From Hyphococcus sp. (GTDB lineage: Bacteria; Pseudomonadota; Alphaproteobacteria; Caulobacterales; Parvularculaceae): a DNA stretch of 64,000 nt. The stretch spans positions 1-64,000 of the forward strand of contig JAJFGA010000089.1 of NCBI GenBank assembly GCA_021776375.1, given 5' to 3'. This document shows, in pieces, positions 24,585 through 33,344 of this stretch. The notes under the pieces were generated by a model that saw only the letters and a program-made list of their open reading frames with translations, was not told where the DNA came from and searched no databases. The translations under genes and the position numbers were made by a program. The stretch's first letter is position 1. Each line of letters begins with the position of its first letter.

Positions 24585-24699
24585 AGATCAGAGCACCACA
24601 CATTCTACTTATAATTGTCGCAAGTTTTATAATCGCGTAAAAGTTGCTGAAAGATTATTTTGCTACCTGTTAGCGACCAGACCAGCAGCGAAACCCTCT

Positions 24700-25518
24700 A
24701 TGACCGATCGAAAATCCGGCGCGCCGATCATTATTGTCAAGAAGACGCGCAAAGCAGCGGCGGGCGGCCATCATGGCGGCGCCTGGAAAGTCGCTTATGC
24801 GGATTTTGTAACCGCGATGATGGCGTTCTTCCTCTTAATGTGGCTGTTGAACGCGACCACAGAAGACCAGCGCAAGGGCCTGGCTGATTATTTCAATCCT
24901 TCCATCCCGGTCAGTAAAATTTCCGGCGGCGGTCAGGGCGCGTTGAATGGTACGTCCGTGTTATCGGAAGACACATTGATTACAGACGGCGCCGGCGCGA
25001 CCGCGAATTACCCTAAAACCCGGAAATTTGACGACGATAAAACGCAAGCCGCGGAAGCTGAAAAACTGCGCGCCATAGAAGATGCCATTAATGATCAAAA
25101 AATCGAGGCCATGAACGAAGCGCTCGCCCAGCACATACAAACGCGGATGACGCCGGACGGTCTGGTAATCGAACTGGTCGATGCTGATGGCGCGCCCCTT
25201 TATAACGCCGGCTCATCCACGCCATCGCCCATTCTTCACGACCTGCTCAGCGTCATCGCGCCAGTTCTGGCTACCGTCAGTAACGATATGGCGATTGTCG
25301 GTCATACGGATGCGCATAATTTCGCCAATACCGGAAATTATTCCAACTGGGAGCTATCGGCTGACCGCGCCCTCGCTGCGCGTAGGCTCTTGATCAAGAG
25401 CGGCATTCCTAAAATCCAAATCGCTGAAGTCACCGGCAAAGCCGACAAAGAGCCAATATCCACGGACGCTTATGCGCCACAGAACCGGCGCATCGCGATC
25501 ACCTTATTGACACGTTAG
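24700..25518 (+). CDS. motB: Flagellar stator protein MotB
   Basis: The 272-residue protein begins at ATG 24700 with the MotB N-terminus PIIIVKKTRK...HHGGAWKVAYADFVTAMMAFFLLMWLL; D35 is the proton-carrying aspartate of the single membrane helix. The C-terminal OmpA-like peptidoglycan-binding domain has GHTDAHNF and SADRALAARRLL...VTGKADKEP...NRRIAI. The frame stays open 288 bases upstream, but that part has no family similarity and lies opposite fliM. motA is 11 kb away, so the stator genes are split. No strong ribosome site is seen. Confidence 0.95.
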   Translation: MTDRKSGAPIIIVKKTRKAAAGGHHGGAWKVAYADFVTAMMAFFLLMWLLNATTEDQRKGLADYFNPSIPVSKISGGGQGALNGTSVLSEDTLITDGAGATANYPKTRKFDDDKTQAAEAEKLRAIEDAINDQKIEAMNEALAQHIQTRMTPDGLVIELVDADGAPLYNAGSSTPSPILHDLLSVIAPVLATVSNDMAIVGHTDAHNFANTGNYSNWELSADRALAARRLLIKSGIPKIQIAEVTGKADKEPISTDAYAPQNRRIAITLLTR

Positions 25519-25566
25519 AACAAAGATTCTTCGCGTTGTTAGACATTCATTAAGCCCAAATCGACT

Positions 25567-25581
25567 ACTACCTATGGTAGT
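25567..25581 (+). promoter_or_regulatory. 15-bp palindrome upstream of flgE
   Basis: ACTACC-TAT-GGTAGT is a perfect inverted repeat centred 40 bases before the flgE ATG. Including its flank, the 10-mer GGTAGTGTTC (25576-25585) recurs in reverse orientation between fliK and the flgJ-like gene (45206-45215). It is a candidate operator or activator site for flagellar genes. The rest of the 25519-25613 gap also has TTAG-N7-TTAA (25539-25553), a one-mismatch CtrA-like site of low weight. Confidence 0.4.
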
Positions 25582-25613
25582 GTTCTTAGTTTTATTCGCG
25601 TGGAGATTGTTAC

Positions 25614-26918
25614 ATGGGTCTATCGTCATCATTAAACGCCGGGGTTATGGGGTTGTCTGTCAACGCCGTCAAACTTGGCACTATTTCCAATAATATCGCC
25701 AATTCTCAGACCTTTGGATATAAGCGCGCCGATACGGAGTTTGCCGATATGGTGCTCGCGCAAACCCGTGGCAGTTTCGCAGCCGGCGGGGTGCGGGCAA
25801 TCACCTTTCGCGAAGCCGGCGCCCAGGGCGCGCTGATCACAACGTCAAACGCCACAGATATTTCAATCAGCGGGCGCGGCATGTTGCCGGTTACCGACGT
25901 TAGTGGATTATCAACCTCGGCCAGCGATCGGCCGATGATGCTGACAACGACCGGCTCATTTTCAACGGATGATAACGGATTCCTACGCACACTGAGCGGT
26001 CTGCATCTCCTCGGCTGGCCCGCGGACACTGCCGGTAATGTCGGGGCCCAACCACGAGACAGCGTCGCCGGCCTAGAGCCGGTCAGGGTCAATCTCAACC
26101 AGTTCGCGGCCTCGCCGACCAGCAACATCCAGCTTGGTTTGAACTTACCGGCGTCAGAAACCCAGAATGGCGCCAGTGGCGCGCCGCTCAACCTGCCAAT
26201 TGAATATTTCGACTCTCTTGGCCGCTCGCAAACGCTCAATATGGTATTCACGCCGGTGGTTCCCGCAACCGGCGCCAGCAATGAATGGAACGTCGAGATA
26301 TTCGACAATGCCGGCAATCCTTTGGTTCCGGTCGGCACGTTCAACGTCACCTTTGACGCCAGCGCCACTGGCGGGGGCTCGGTCGCCACTGTCACAGCCG
26401 CCGGCGGCGCGACCTATAATGCAGGCACCGGCGCGGTCTCGATAGCCGCGGCCAGCGGCGCGATCGATATTGTGGTCGGCACATCCGGGCAAACCTCGCC
26501 ATTGACGCAACTCTCCGCAAGCTTTGCGCCGCTTGCCATATCCAAAGACGGCGCGCCGATTGGCAATCTCAACAGCCTGGAAATCGACGAGAGCGGCTTC
26601 TTGCAAGCAATATTCGATACCGGCTTCCGCCGCACAATTTATCAAATCCCGATCGCCAATGTGCCGAACTTCAAAGGTCTCAACGCCGAAGGCAATCAGG
26701 CCTTTTCCGTCTCGCAGGAAAGCGGCGACTTCTTTCTTTGGGATGCAGGCGACGGACCGGTCGGCACTACAGTCGGCTTTGCCCTGACGGAATCCACCAC
26801 CGACATCGCCAACGAGCTTACCGACCTGATTCAGACCCAGCGGGCTTATTCCTCAAATGCGAAAATCATTCAGACGGTCGACGAAATCTTGCAGGAGACC
26901 ACCGATATCATCCGTTAG
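25614..26918 (+). CDS. flgE: Flagellar hook protein FlgE
   Basis: The 434-residue protein opens with the rod/hook motif VNAVKLGTISNNIANSQTFGYKRADTEF and ends with ELTDLIQTQRAYSSNAKIIQTVDEILQETTDI, the paired coiled-coil termini of FlgE. Its middle has FlgE D2-type repeats. It polymerises into the hook outside the cell. GGAG nine bases before ATG supports the start. It leads the flgE-flgK-flgL-flgI unit. Confidence 0.95.
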   Translation: MGLSSSLNAGVMGLSVNAVKLGTISNNIANSQTFGYKRADTEFADMVLAQTRGSFAAGGVRAITFREAGAQGALITTSNATDISISGRGMLPVTDVSGLSTSASDRPMMLTTTGSFSTDDNGFLRTLSGLHLLGWPADTAGNVGAQPRDSVAGLEPVRVNLNQFAASPTSNIQLGLNLPASETQNGASGAPLNLPIEYFDSLGRSQTLNMVFTPVVPATGASNEWNVEIFDNAGNPLVPVGTFNVTFDASATGGGSVATVTAAGGATYNAGTGAVSIAAASGAIDIVVGTSGQTSPLTQLSASFAPLAISKDGAPIGNLNSLEIDESGFLQAIFDTGFRRTIYQIPIANVPNFKGLNAEGNQAFSVSQESGDFFLWDAGDGPVGTTVGFALTESTTDIANELTDLIQTQRAYSSNAKIIQTVDEILQETTDIIR

Positions 26919-26974
26919 GGGATTTTTCGAGCCTGACGCGATCCCGCTAAGCGTTTAACAATACGGAGGCGCCT

Positions 26975-28444
26975 ATGTCCCTTTCGCAAGCGCTAGCAAC
27001 AGCATCTTCCGCGCTCGCGGTGTCTTCGCGGCGCGCAGGCGTTACGTCCAACAATATCGCCAATGCGCTCACCGACGGGTTCAACCGCCGCGATGTCAGT
27101 ATCGTTGAGCGCTCAGTTGGCGGCGCTGGCGCAGGCGTTGCGGTCGCCGGCATTGCCCGGTCGACCAATCCGGCGGTCACCTTCGAGCGGCGCGGCGCGG
27201 ATGCAGAATTTGCCGCCAGCGATGCGCGCGCCAATGCTTTTACACGGATCGGCGATCTGCTTGGCGGTATTGATGATCCCAATGCGTTGTTTCAGCGATT
27301 TACAAAACTCGAAACAACGCTACGAACACTCGCCGACACGCCTGACAGCGCAGCGGCGCAATTAACCGCGGTCAACGCAGCCAAAGACCTGGCGTCGGGC
27401 CTTAACCGCATCTCGTCAGAATTCCAGACTATTCGCAGCAATGCCGACGCTGAAATTTTCCGCCGTGTGAGCAGCGTCAACACAGACTTGCAGGAGGTCG
27501 AACGCCTGAACACCGCGATCAGTCGCGGCGGCGGCACAGGCGCAGATGTTTCCGCCTTGCTTGACCAGCGCCAGTTGGTTGTTGACCGCATCAATGAAAG
27601 CATTCCGGTGCGCGAATTACAGCGCGACAATGGCAAAATCGATCTGATGACCCAGGAGGGCGTCTTTCTCCTTGTGGGGTCGGCGCGCACGGTCGATTTC
27701 ACACCGGCGCCGGTGGTGACCCCGCAGAGCGCGTATAATAATGGCGCCGGGGCCTTGTCAGGATTGTCGGTTGACGGCGACGACATCACCCCCGGCGGCA
27801 CGGCGACACTGGCCGTGCGCGAAGGCGCGTTAGCGGGCCTCTTTGACGTCCGCGATAGTCTCGTTCCTGAGGCCTCTTTGGCGCTCGACGCCGTAGCGCT
27901 TGATCTGGCGGAACGGTTTTCCGGGCCTGGCCTCGATCCGACGTTGGCCCCCGGGGCGCCTGGATTATTTAGCGACGCCGGCGCGCTTGTTAATCCGGCA
28001 ACGCTCACCGGCCTTGCCGGGCGCATTGAAATCAACGTCGCCGTTGACCCGGCGAGTGGCGGCCTGGCGTCACGCTTGCGCGATGGTCTTGGCGCTGCGG
28101 GGCCTGCTGTTGCCGGTTCTGATGTTTTTGTCCGAGCACTGATTGGCGCGCTCAACACCGAACGCCCCGTTGATGCTGCGCTCCAGACCTCCCGTGATGT
28201 CAACGCCGCAGAGGCCGCAGCCCAACTCACCTCCCTCGCCGGCGCCGGCCGCGCCGCCGCCGTCGCACGCGCCGCTGGCGCAGAAACGCTCGCAGTCAGT
28301 CTGGCGGAATCTGAAAAACTCGAGACCGGCGTCGACACTGACCGTGAATTGCAAAATCTCATCACTATCGAGCAGGCGTTTGCCGCCAATGCCCGGGTCA
28401 TCCAAACGGTTGATCGGATGCTGCAACGGCTGATGGAGATCTAG
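26975..28444 (+). CDS. flgK: Hook-filament junction protein FlgK (HAP1)
   Basis: The 489-residue protein has the N-terminal VSSRRAGVTSNNIANALTDGFNRR block and C-terminal TDRELQNLITIEQAFAANARVIQTVDRMLQRLMEI, with the FlgK domain between. GGAGG sits seven bases before ATG. FlgK caps the finished hook and is the first junction protein. The stop is followed by flgL after two bases. Length is at the short end for the family. Confidence 0.95.
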   Translation: MSLSQALATASSALAVSSRRAGVTSNNIANALTDGFNRRDVSIVERSVGGAGAGVAVAGIARSTNPAVTFERRGADAEFAASDARANAFTRIGDLLGGIDDPNALFQRFTKLETTLRTLADTPDSAAAQLTAVNAAKDLASGLNRISSEFQTIRSNADAEIFRRVSSVNTDLQEVERLNTAISRGGGTGADVSALLDQRQLVVDRINESIPVRELQRDNGKIDLMTQEGVFLLVGSARTVDFTPAPVVTPQSAYNNGAGALSGLSVDGDDITPGGTATLAVREGALAGLFDVRDSLVPEASLALDAVALDLAERFSGPGLDPTLAPGAPGLFSDAGALVNPATLTGLAGRIEINVAVDPASGGLASRLRDGLGAAGPAVAGSDVFVRALIGALNTERPVDAALQTSRDVNAAEAAAQLTSLAGAGRAAAVARAAGAETLAVSLAESEKLETGVDTDRELQNLITIEQAFAANARVIQTVDRMLQRLMEI

Positions 28445-28446
28445 CC

Positions 28447-29448
28447 ATGAATGTGTCAGGGTTTCCCTCTATTCTTCAATTCACGCGGCTGAGCACTGCT
28501 ATCACCGACATCAAAGAGCGCAGCGAAGTGCTTCGGGTTGAGCTGGTGACCGGGCACGACCCCGCGTTAAAATCCGCCGGTGATGCGACTTCGGGCGATC
28601 TGCATCTTTTGCGCAAAGCGTTTGAGGATGTCAGTTTCTTTAGAGGCGCCACCGCACGCGCCCTAGGCCGCGCCGGCGCTGCACAGACCGTGTTGCAGCG
28701 TGCGGCCGAGGGCGCAAACGGCATCGGCGCAACGCTGCTCAGCGCGATCGGGCGCGGCGACGAAGCCAGTATTGAGACGACGGCAACAGCGGCCAAGGCA
28801 GAGCTTGGCGCGATAATGTCGAGCTTCAACCAGCGTTTTGAAGGCCGCGCATTGTTCTCAGGCGACGCTGTCGACAGCGCATCGCTTGCGGATACACAAA
28901 CCCTCGTCGCCGATATCAGCGCTTTATTTTCAGGCGCGGCAACACCTGCGCAGTTTCAAACCGATCTCGATACCTATTTCAACGACCCGACCGGCGGCTT
29001 TGCGACAAATATCTATTTAGGCGGCGCCGGCAATGCGCCCCGCGTCGAAATTTCTGACGGAGAGCTTATCGACTATAGCGCAAAAGCCGACGAGCCGCCG
29101 GTCAAGGATTTGCTGCGCGGCCTTGCAACCATTGTCGTCGCTGCCGCCGCTGGACCATCACTAGACCGTGCTGCCACTCTAAATACAGGCGCCATTGGCT
29201 TGGTCGAAGCCGAAGCGCGGCTGACGCAAATCGGCGCGCGTATCGGTGTCGTTGAGGAACGCATGCAAACTGCTCTCGCCAGCCTTGATGCAGAATCCGC
29301 AGCGCTTGCGTCCGTATTCAATGAACGCACCACACGCGATCCGTTTGAAGCCGCGCTCGAATTACAACAACTCGAATCGCAACTGCAATCGTCCTTCACC
29401 CTCACCGCCCGCATCGGCCGGCTCTCTCTGGTCAATTTCCTACGTTAG
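28447..29448 (+). CDS. flgL: Hook-filament junction protein FlgL (HAP3)
   Basis: The 333-residue flagellin-like protein has a helical N-terminus (ERSEVLRVELVTGHDPALKSAGD) and C-terminus (RTTRDPFEAALELQQLESQLQSSFTLTARIGRLSLVNFLR) as in FlgL. It joins FlgK to the filament. It differs from typical FlgL in having SGFPSILQFTRLSTAITDI at the very start. It lies two bases after flgK and four bases before flgI. Confidence 0.88.
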   Translation: MNVSGFPSILQFTRLSTAITDIKERSEVLRVELVTGHDPALKSAGDATSGDLHLLRKAFEDVSFFRGATARALGRAGAAQTVLQRAAEGANGIGATLLSAIGRGDEASIETTATAAKAELGAIMSSFNQRFEGRALFSGDAVDSASLADTQTLVADISALFSGAATPAQFQTDLDTYFNDPTGGFATNIYLGGAGNAPRVEISDGELIDYSAKADEPPVKDLLRGLATIVVAAAAGPSLDRAATLNTGAIGLVEAEARLTQIGARIGVVEERMQTALASLDAESAALASVFNERTTRDPFEAALELQQLESQLQSSFTLTARIGRLSLVNFLR

Positions 29449-29452
29449 TATT

Positions 29453-30565
29453 ATGAAAAAACTGAACCGACTACTCGCCGCCTCGCTCGTCTTTTCCTTA
29501 TGCACAACGCCGTTTGCCGCGGCTGATGTGCGTATCAAGGATGTGGTCAATATCGAGGGCGTGCGCGGCAACGACCTTGTCGGCTATGGCCTCATTGTCG
29601 GTCTTGACGGCACTGGCGACAGTGTGCGCAACTCGCCTTATACGGAAGAGGCATTGTCGAGTCTTTTGGAGCGCCTCGGCGTGAATGTTCAGGGCGAAAG
29701 ATTTCGCCCACGCAATGTCGCCGCCGTCGTTGTCACGGCAACCTTGCCGCCCTATGCGCGCGCTGGATCGCAAATCGACATCACCGTGTCGGCGATTGGT
29801 GACGCTACCAACTTGCTTGGCGGCAACCTCATCATGACGCCGCTCAATGCCGGCGACGGCCAGATTTATGCGGTGGCGCAAGGCCCTGTTCTGGCCAGCG
29901 GTTTCAGCGCCGACGGCGCCGGCGCCTCAGTCACCTTCGGCTCGCCAACTTCCGGCGCCATCCCGCAAGGCGCGCGGGTCGAGCGGGAAATCGCGTTTGA
30001 CTTTGCGAGCATGGAAACCATACGCCTTGCCTTGCGCGCGCCGGACTTCACAACCGCTGCGCGGATCGAAACCGCCATCAACAAATCTTTTGAAAAACCG
30101 ATTGCGCGCATGCTGGATCCCGGAACGGTGGAGCTGACCATCGCCGACGCGCCGATGCGAGCGGTGTATCTCCTCGGCAAGGTCGAAAACATCCGCATCG
30201 CGCCAGAGCAAAAGGCGCGCATTGTTATCGACCAGAAATCCGGCACCGTCGTCCTCGGGGCGGATGTGCAAATCTCGCGCTTTGCCGTCACCCAGGGCAA
30301 CCTCACCATTACCGTGCGAGAGACACCTATAGTGTCGCAGCCCAATCCATTCTCGCGCAACGGCGAGACCATCGTCTTGCCCGACACAACCATCACCATC
30401 GATCAAAATGACGAACGCCGGATTGCGATTGTCAATGAAAGCGTCTCCCTCTCCGACCTCATAGAGGGGCTGAACGCGCTGGGCGTCGGCCCGCGCGAGT
30501 TGATCGACATACTAAAGTCGGTAAAAGCCGCCGGCGCACTGCATGCCGAGCTGGTGGTTATATAG
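29453..30565 (+). CDS. flgI: Flagellar P-ring protein FlgI
   Basis: The 370-residue protein begins at ATG 29453 with a Sec signal (KKLNRLLAASLVFSLCTTPFAAA). VRIKDVVNIEGVRGNDLVGYGLIVGLDGTGD and the C-terminal ELIDILKSVKAAGALHAELVVI match FlgI. The P-ring forms in the periplasm around the rod at the peptidoglycan. A longer frame back to 29246 overlaps flgL and is not used. It is the last gene of its unit; no clear plus-strand terminator follows. Confidence 0.96.
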   Translation: MKKLNRLLAASLVFSLCTTPFAAADVRIKDVVNIEGVRGNDLVGYGLIVGLDGTGDSVRNSPYTEEALSSLLERLGVNVQGERFRPRNVAAVVVTATLPPYARAGSQIDITVSAIGDATNLLGGNLIMTPLNAGDGQIYAVAQGPVLASGFSADGAGASVTFGSPTSGAIPQGARVEREIAFDFASMETIRLALRAPDFTTAARIETAINKSFEKPIARMLDPGTVELTIADAPMRAVYLLGKVENIRIAPEQKARIVIDQKSGTVVLGADVQISRFAVTQGNLTITVRETPIVSQPNPFSRNGETIVLPDTTITIDQNDERRIAIVNESVSLSDLIEGLNALGVGPRELIDILKSVKAAGALHAELVVI

Positions 30566-30602
30566 GGGCGCCGCAAGCCTAAGATGTCATAGGCAGAATA
30601 AG

Positions 30603-30631
30603 AAAAAGGAGGCGAGTCGAAACCCGCCTCC
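30603..30631 (-). terminator. Rho-independent terminator on the minus strand
   Basis: On the minus strand, GGAGGCG (30631-30625), a 10-base loop and CGCCTCC (30614-30608) are followed by TTTTTCTT. Nothing on the plus strand side has a T-run, so it ends leftward transcription. The only minus-strand candidates upstream are the 29-codon frame at 30640-30729 and read-through from fliG, 490 bases away. Confidence 0.7.
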
Positions 30632-30639
30632 GGACTCGT

Positions 30640-30729
30640 TCAATGAACGAGAAAAAGAAGAAGCGCGATTAATCGAAAATCGACTTTCACGCACAACTTT
30701 AATTTGACCGCAAGGGTTAGAGATAACAT
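30640..30729 (-). CDS. Possible 29-residue hydrophobic small protein
   Basis: A minus-strand frame with ATG at 30729 and TGA at 30642-30640 codes for 29 residues: Leu-rich and basic at the start (MLSLTLAVKLKLCVKVDF), ending in a hydrophobic RLIALLLFLVH stretch. GGAAAGG lies eight to nine bases upstream, and a good terminator starts nine bases after the stop. The region has no plus-strand gene. It could be a real small membrane protein or part of an untranslated RNA; sequence alone does not decide. Confidence 0.3.
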   Translation of the reverse strand: MLSLTLAVKLKLCVKVDFRLIALLLFLVH

Positions 30730-30731
30730 CT

Positions 30732-31123
30732 CAACGCCTTTCCGGTCCGTGATCACGGAACCAAAACGGTTTCGTAATTCATGGCGGACATAACGGTTTG
30801 AGCGCCGTTTTCCGCTCTATCGCCCCGTCTTTACCCGCGCGCGCAGGCTCGGACGGCATTATGGCAAACCGAATGTATCCTTAAATGCTGCGGCGGCCAG
30901 CTAGAACCGTCTCCGTGGATGTCACGGATTCGATAGCGCCCGTAGAAACATTCGGCATAATGATCAGCACAAATGATAGGACACCCCGGCTTTTGCGAGC
31001 CGGACCCGAATCAGTTGCACAGAGCAATTATTAGGCGCCTTTTACTTGAAGTCGAATAGTTTCTTTAACCTGTGCAAAACGAGTAGTTTTTTTATTACAG
31101 GCTCCTTTTGGTACTCGTTGCAA
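30732..31123. other. Non-coding gap between flgI and fliG
   Basis: A ~390-base stretch with no credible gene on either strand. It has short dyads such as CCGTGATCACGG (30750-30761) and GGCTTTTGCGAGCC (30989-31002), and runs of T/A near 31085-31095. It may be the leader and promoter of a minus-strand RNA that ends at the terminator at 30603-30631. Nothing else is recognisable. Confidence 0.4.
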
Positions 31124-32188
31124 CTACTCAGCCTCCGCCGCGTCGGTCTCTTCGACAACCGCGTTCAGCTTGATCTCGCCGGCCGAGACCTGTCCTCGCA
31201 CGGCGGAGGTGAAAGCGCGCTGCGCCTTCTCGCCTTCGCTCTCGGTGAGCTCGTCCAGCTCTTCGATATCTTCACGATACTGACTGGCCATGCGTTTGGA
31301 GATATTGGCGAATAGAAATTCCACCGTTTCGGCCGCGTTGGTCTCACCATATTTCAACGCCGCCAGCAATACATCGCGATCCAGCTCGCGCATGATGACC
31401 GGCACGCCCGATTCTGGCAGACGCAGATGCAAGTCTTCGAACAACAAGATGGCCTTTTTAACGGCCTCGCCAATTTCCGGGTCGACGTCGCAGAGATGCC
31501 CCATAAAGGCGTCGCGCTTGGCCGCCGGCAGGCAGTTGATGATTTCGCCAACCGTCGCACCGGCATTGGACGTGGAGGGCCTGGCGGCGAGCGGCGCCAG
31601 CAACTCCTCATTGATCGCATCGGCGATTGCATTAATCACCGCATTACCTGGCGGCGAACGCCGCGCCAGTTCGAGCAACACTTTTTGCGAAAACGCCGGC
31701 TCGGCATGGGCCAGAACATCGGCGGTTTTCTGAAACGTAAGCTTAGTGACGATGGCTGCTGCAACCGAAAGGCGCTGGGTTTGCACATAATCGGCCAGCA
31801 TCTTGTCGTCGATATCGTTGATACGCGTCCACACCGAGCCCGTACCGCCGCCGGCAAGCTCCGATAAAACCCGGTTGATGCGTTCTTCTTCGGTTAAGGC
31901 GCCGAGAACCCGGCGCGCCTCTTCAATGCCGCCGGCGAAAGACGCGCCGCTGTCCTGCACCTCTTCGACAAACTCATTAGCGATCGCTTCCAGCAATTGC
32001 GGCGGCACCGACTTCAGCTCGCTGAATGCCTTAGCGAAGGCGCGCAAATGCGCATCGCTAATGTCGTTGACGATCGCCTTCGCCGTTTCCGCACTCAGCG
32101 ATGCGAGAATAACCGCCGCTTTGTGCGCCTTGGTTATCCAAACTTCGTTGGCCAGCACAGGCAGGTTTTCGACTTTGCGTTCCGCCAT
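31124..32188 (-). CDS. fliG: Flagellar motor switch protein FliG
   Basis: The start at ATG 32188 (MAERKVENLP) overlaps the fliP stop by one base, giving 354 residues. Three armadillo-like FliG domains are visible: KAAVILASLSAETAKAIV near the start, a middle domain with KLTFQKTADVLAHAEPAFSQKVLLELA, and a C-terminal torque domain with LFEDLHLRLPESGVPVIMRELDRDVLLAALKYG. A highly acidic tail (EETDAAEAE) closes the protein. FliG binds the MS ring and meets MotA. It is last in the order fliF-fliN-fliP-fliG, unlike the usual fliF-fliG. The preceding 14 codons of the frame lie inside fliP and are not used. Confidence 0.9.
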   Translation of the reverse strand: MAERKVENLPVLANEVWITKAHKAAVILASLSAETAKAIVNDISDAHLRAFAKAFSELKSVPPQLLEAIANEFVEEVQDSGASFAGGIEEARRVLGALTEEERINRVLSELAGGGTGSVWTRINDIDDKMLADYVQTQRLSVAAAIVTKLTFQKTADVLAHAEPAFSQKVLLELARRSPPGNAVINAIADAINEELLAPLAARPSTSNAGATVGEIINCLPAAKRDAFMGHLCDVDPEIGEAVKKAILLFEDLHLRLPESGVPVIMRELDRDVLLAALKYGETNAAETVEFLFANISKRMASQYREDIEELDELTESEGEKAQRAFTSAVRGQVSAGEIKLNAVVEETDAAEAE

Positions 32189-32952
32189 CAGGAATATCCT
32201 CTGACCAGCGCGCCGGAGACGGCGACCCATCCGTTGGTGAGAACAAAGAACGCCACCTTAAACGGCAACGAGACAATCGCCGGCGGCACCATCATCATCC
32301 CCATCGCCATTAATATTGACGCCACAAGCAGGTCGATCACCAAAAACGGCAATAACACCGCAAACCCGATTTCAAACGCGCGTTGAATTTCCGAAAGAAC
32401 AAACGCCGGCGCCAAAAGCGACAAAGGCGGCGCCTCGCCGGGCTTTAGCGCCGCGTCGCCTTTGGCGTCGCTGAGGATAAACAAAGCCTCGTCATCGACC
32501 CGCGCCTCCATAAAATTTCGAAATGGCGTCATTGTGTTTTCAAAAGCCAGGCTTTGTGAAATCTCACCGTTCAAAAGCGGCTGGACGCCGGCGCCCCATG
32601 CGTCTTTGAAAACTGGCTCCATTACGAAATAAGTCAAAAACATAGCAACGCTGACAATCAACATATTCGGCGGCGCCTGTTGCAACCCAACGCCCTGGCG
32701 CAGGATCGACAAAACAATGATCATAAACGGCAGGCAGGTAACCATCATCGCAATGCCCGGAGCAAGACTGAGCACGGTCACGAGTATGAATATCTGAATG
32801 ATGCGCGCCGTCAGGCCGCCACCTTCCGTCCCGCTCTGAAGCGTATCGAAAAGCGGCGCGGCGGTTTCCTGTGCGGCGGCTCCAGCGCCAGTGACCATCG
32901 CCAAGGTGGCGGCAATCAACAAAATTCTGCATATCTTGCGCAAGGGCGTCAT
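32188..32952 (-). CDS. fliP: Flagellar export gate protein FliP
   Basis: The 254-residue protein starts at ATG 32952, five bases after the fliN stop. It has a cleavable signal (LLIAATLAMVTGAGAAAQ), then LAPGIAMMVTCLPFMIIVLSILRQGVGLQQAPPN, LTYFVMEPVF, a periplasmic loop and FEIGFAVLLPFLVIDLLVASILMAMGMMMVPPAIVSLPFK. These are hallmark FliP blocks. With FliQ and FliR it forms the core of the export gate. No fliO is seen. Confidence 0.95.
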   Translation of the reverse strand: MTPLRKICRILLIAATLAMVTGAGAAAQETAAPLFDTLQSGTEGGGLTARIIQIFILVTVLSLAPGIAMMVTCLPFMIIVLSILRQGVGLQQAPPNMLIVSVAMFLTYFVMEPVFKDAWGAGVQPLLNGEISQSLAFENTMTPFRNFMEARVDDEALFILSDAKGDAALKPGEAPPLSLLAPAFVLSEIQRAFEIGFAVLLPFLVIDLLVASILMAMGMMMVPPAIVSLPFKVAFFVLTNGWVAVSGALVRGYS

Positions 32953-32957
32953 CCCAT

Positions 32958-33296
32958 TCAAGCCGCAACGTCGCAAACTTCCACCAGGCGAATGGCGATA
33001 GCGCCATCCTTGTCGTCGGATTCAACAAGCTCGCCGCGCGCCACCATTCTGTCGCCAACAAAAATTTCTGCCGGGTCGTCAATTTGAGCGTCGAGATCAA
33101 TCACCGCCTCGGGGGTCAGGTTCAGCAATTGCTCAACCGTCATCTCCGCCTTGCCGACCGACACCATGATGCGCACCGGCAGGGACATGACTTTTGGATT
33201 GCGCATATCGCTCTGCGCCGCGCTGCTCTCCGTCGGGATGGCAACATCTTTCCCCACGCTGGTTTCGCTCGATATGGCTGCGCTTTCGTCATTCAT
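32958..33296 (-). CDS. fliN: Flagellar motor switch protein FliN
   Basis: The 112-residue protein has a disordered acidic/Ser-rich N-terminus (1-33). The SpoA domain follows: LPVRIMVSVGKAEMTVEQLLNLTPEAVIDLDAQIDDPAEIFVGDRMVARGELV. FliN forms the base of the C-ring and binds the export machinery. It is located between fliF and fliP. Size and order within the unit fit. Confidence 0.92.
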   Translation of the reverse strand: MNDESAAISSETSVGKDVAIPTESSAAQSDMRNPKVMSLPVRIMVSVGKAEMTVEQLLNLTPEAVIDLDAQIDDPAEIFVGDRMVARGELVESDDKDGAIAIRLVEVCDVAA

Positions 33297-33344
33297 TTTT
33301 TGCTCCCGAATAAAGGTTAGAAATCATCAAGCCAAAGCCCGCCA

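Noticed and set aside
24412-24699. N-terminal extension of motB
   Set aside because: Lies antisense to fliM, has no similarity to MotB, and the family N-terminus starts at 24700.
25539-25553. TTAG-N7-TTAA, CtrA-like site upstream of flgE
   Set aside because: One mismatch to TTAA-N7-TTAA in an AT-rich gap; no similar sites before fliF, motA or flgB, so kept only as a remark.
27292-28401. Minus-strand open frame (369 codons) opposite flgK
   Set aside because: Ser/Arg/Ala low-complexity shadow of flgK codons.
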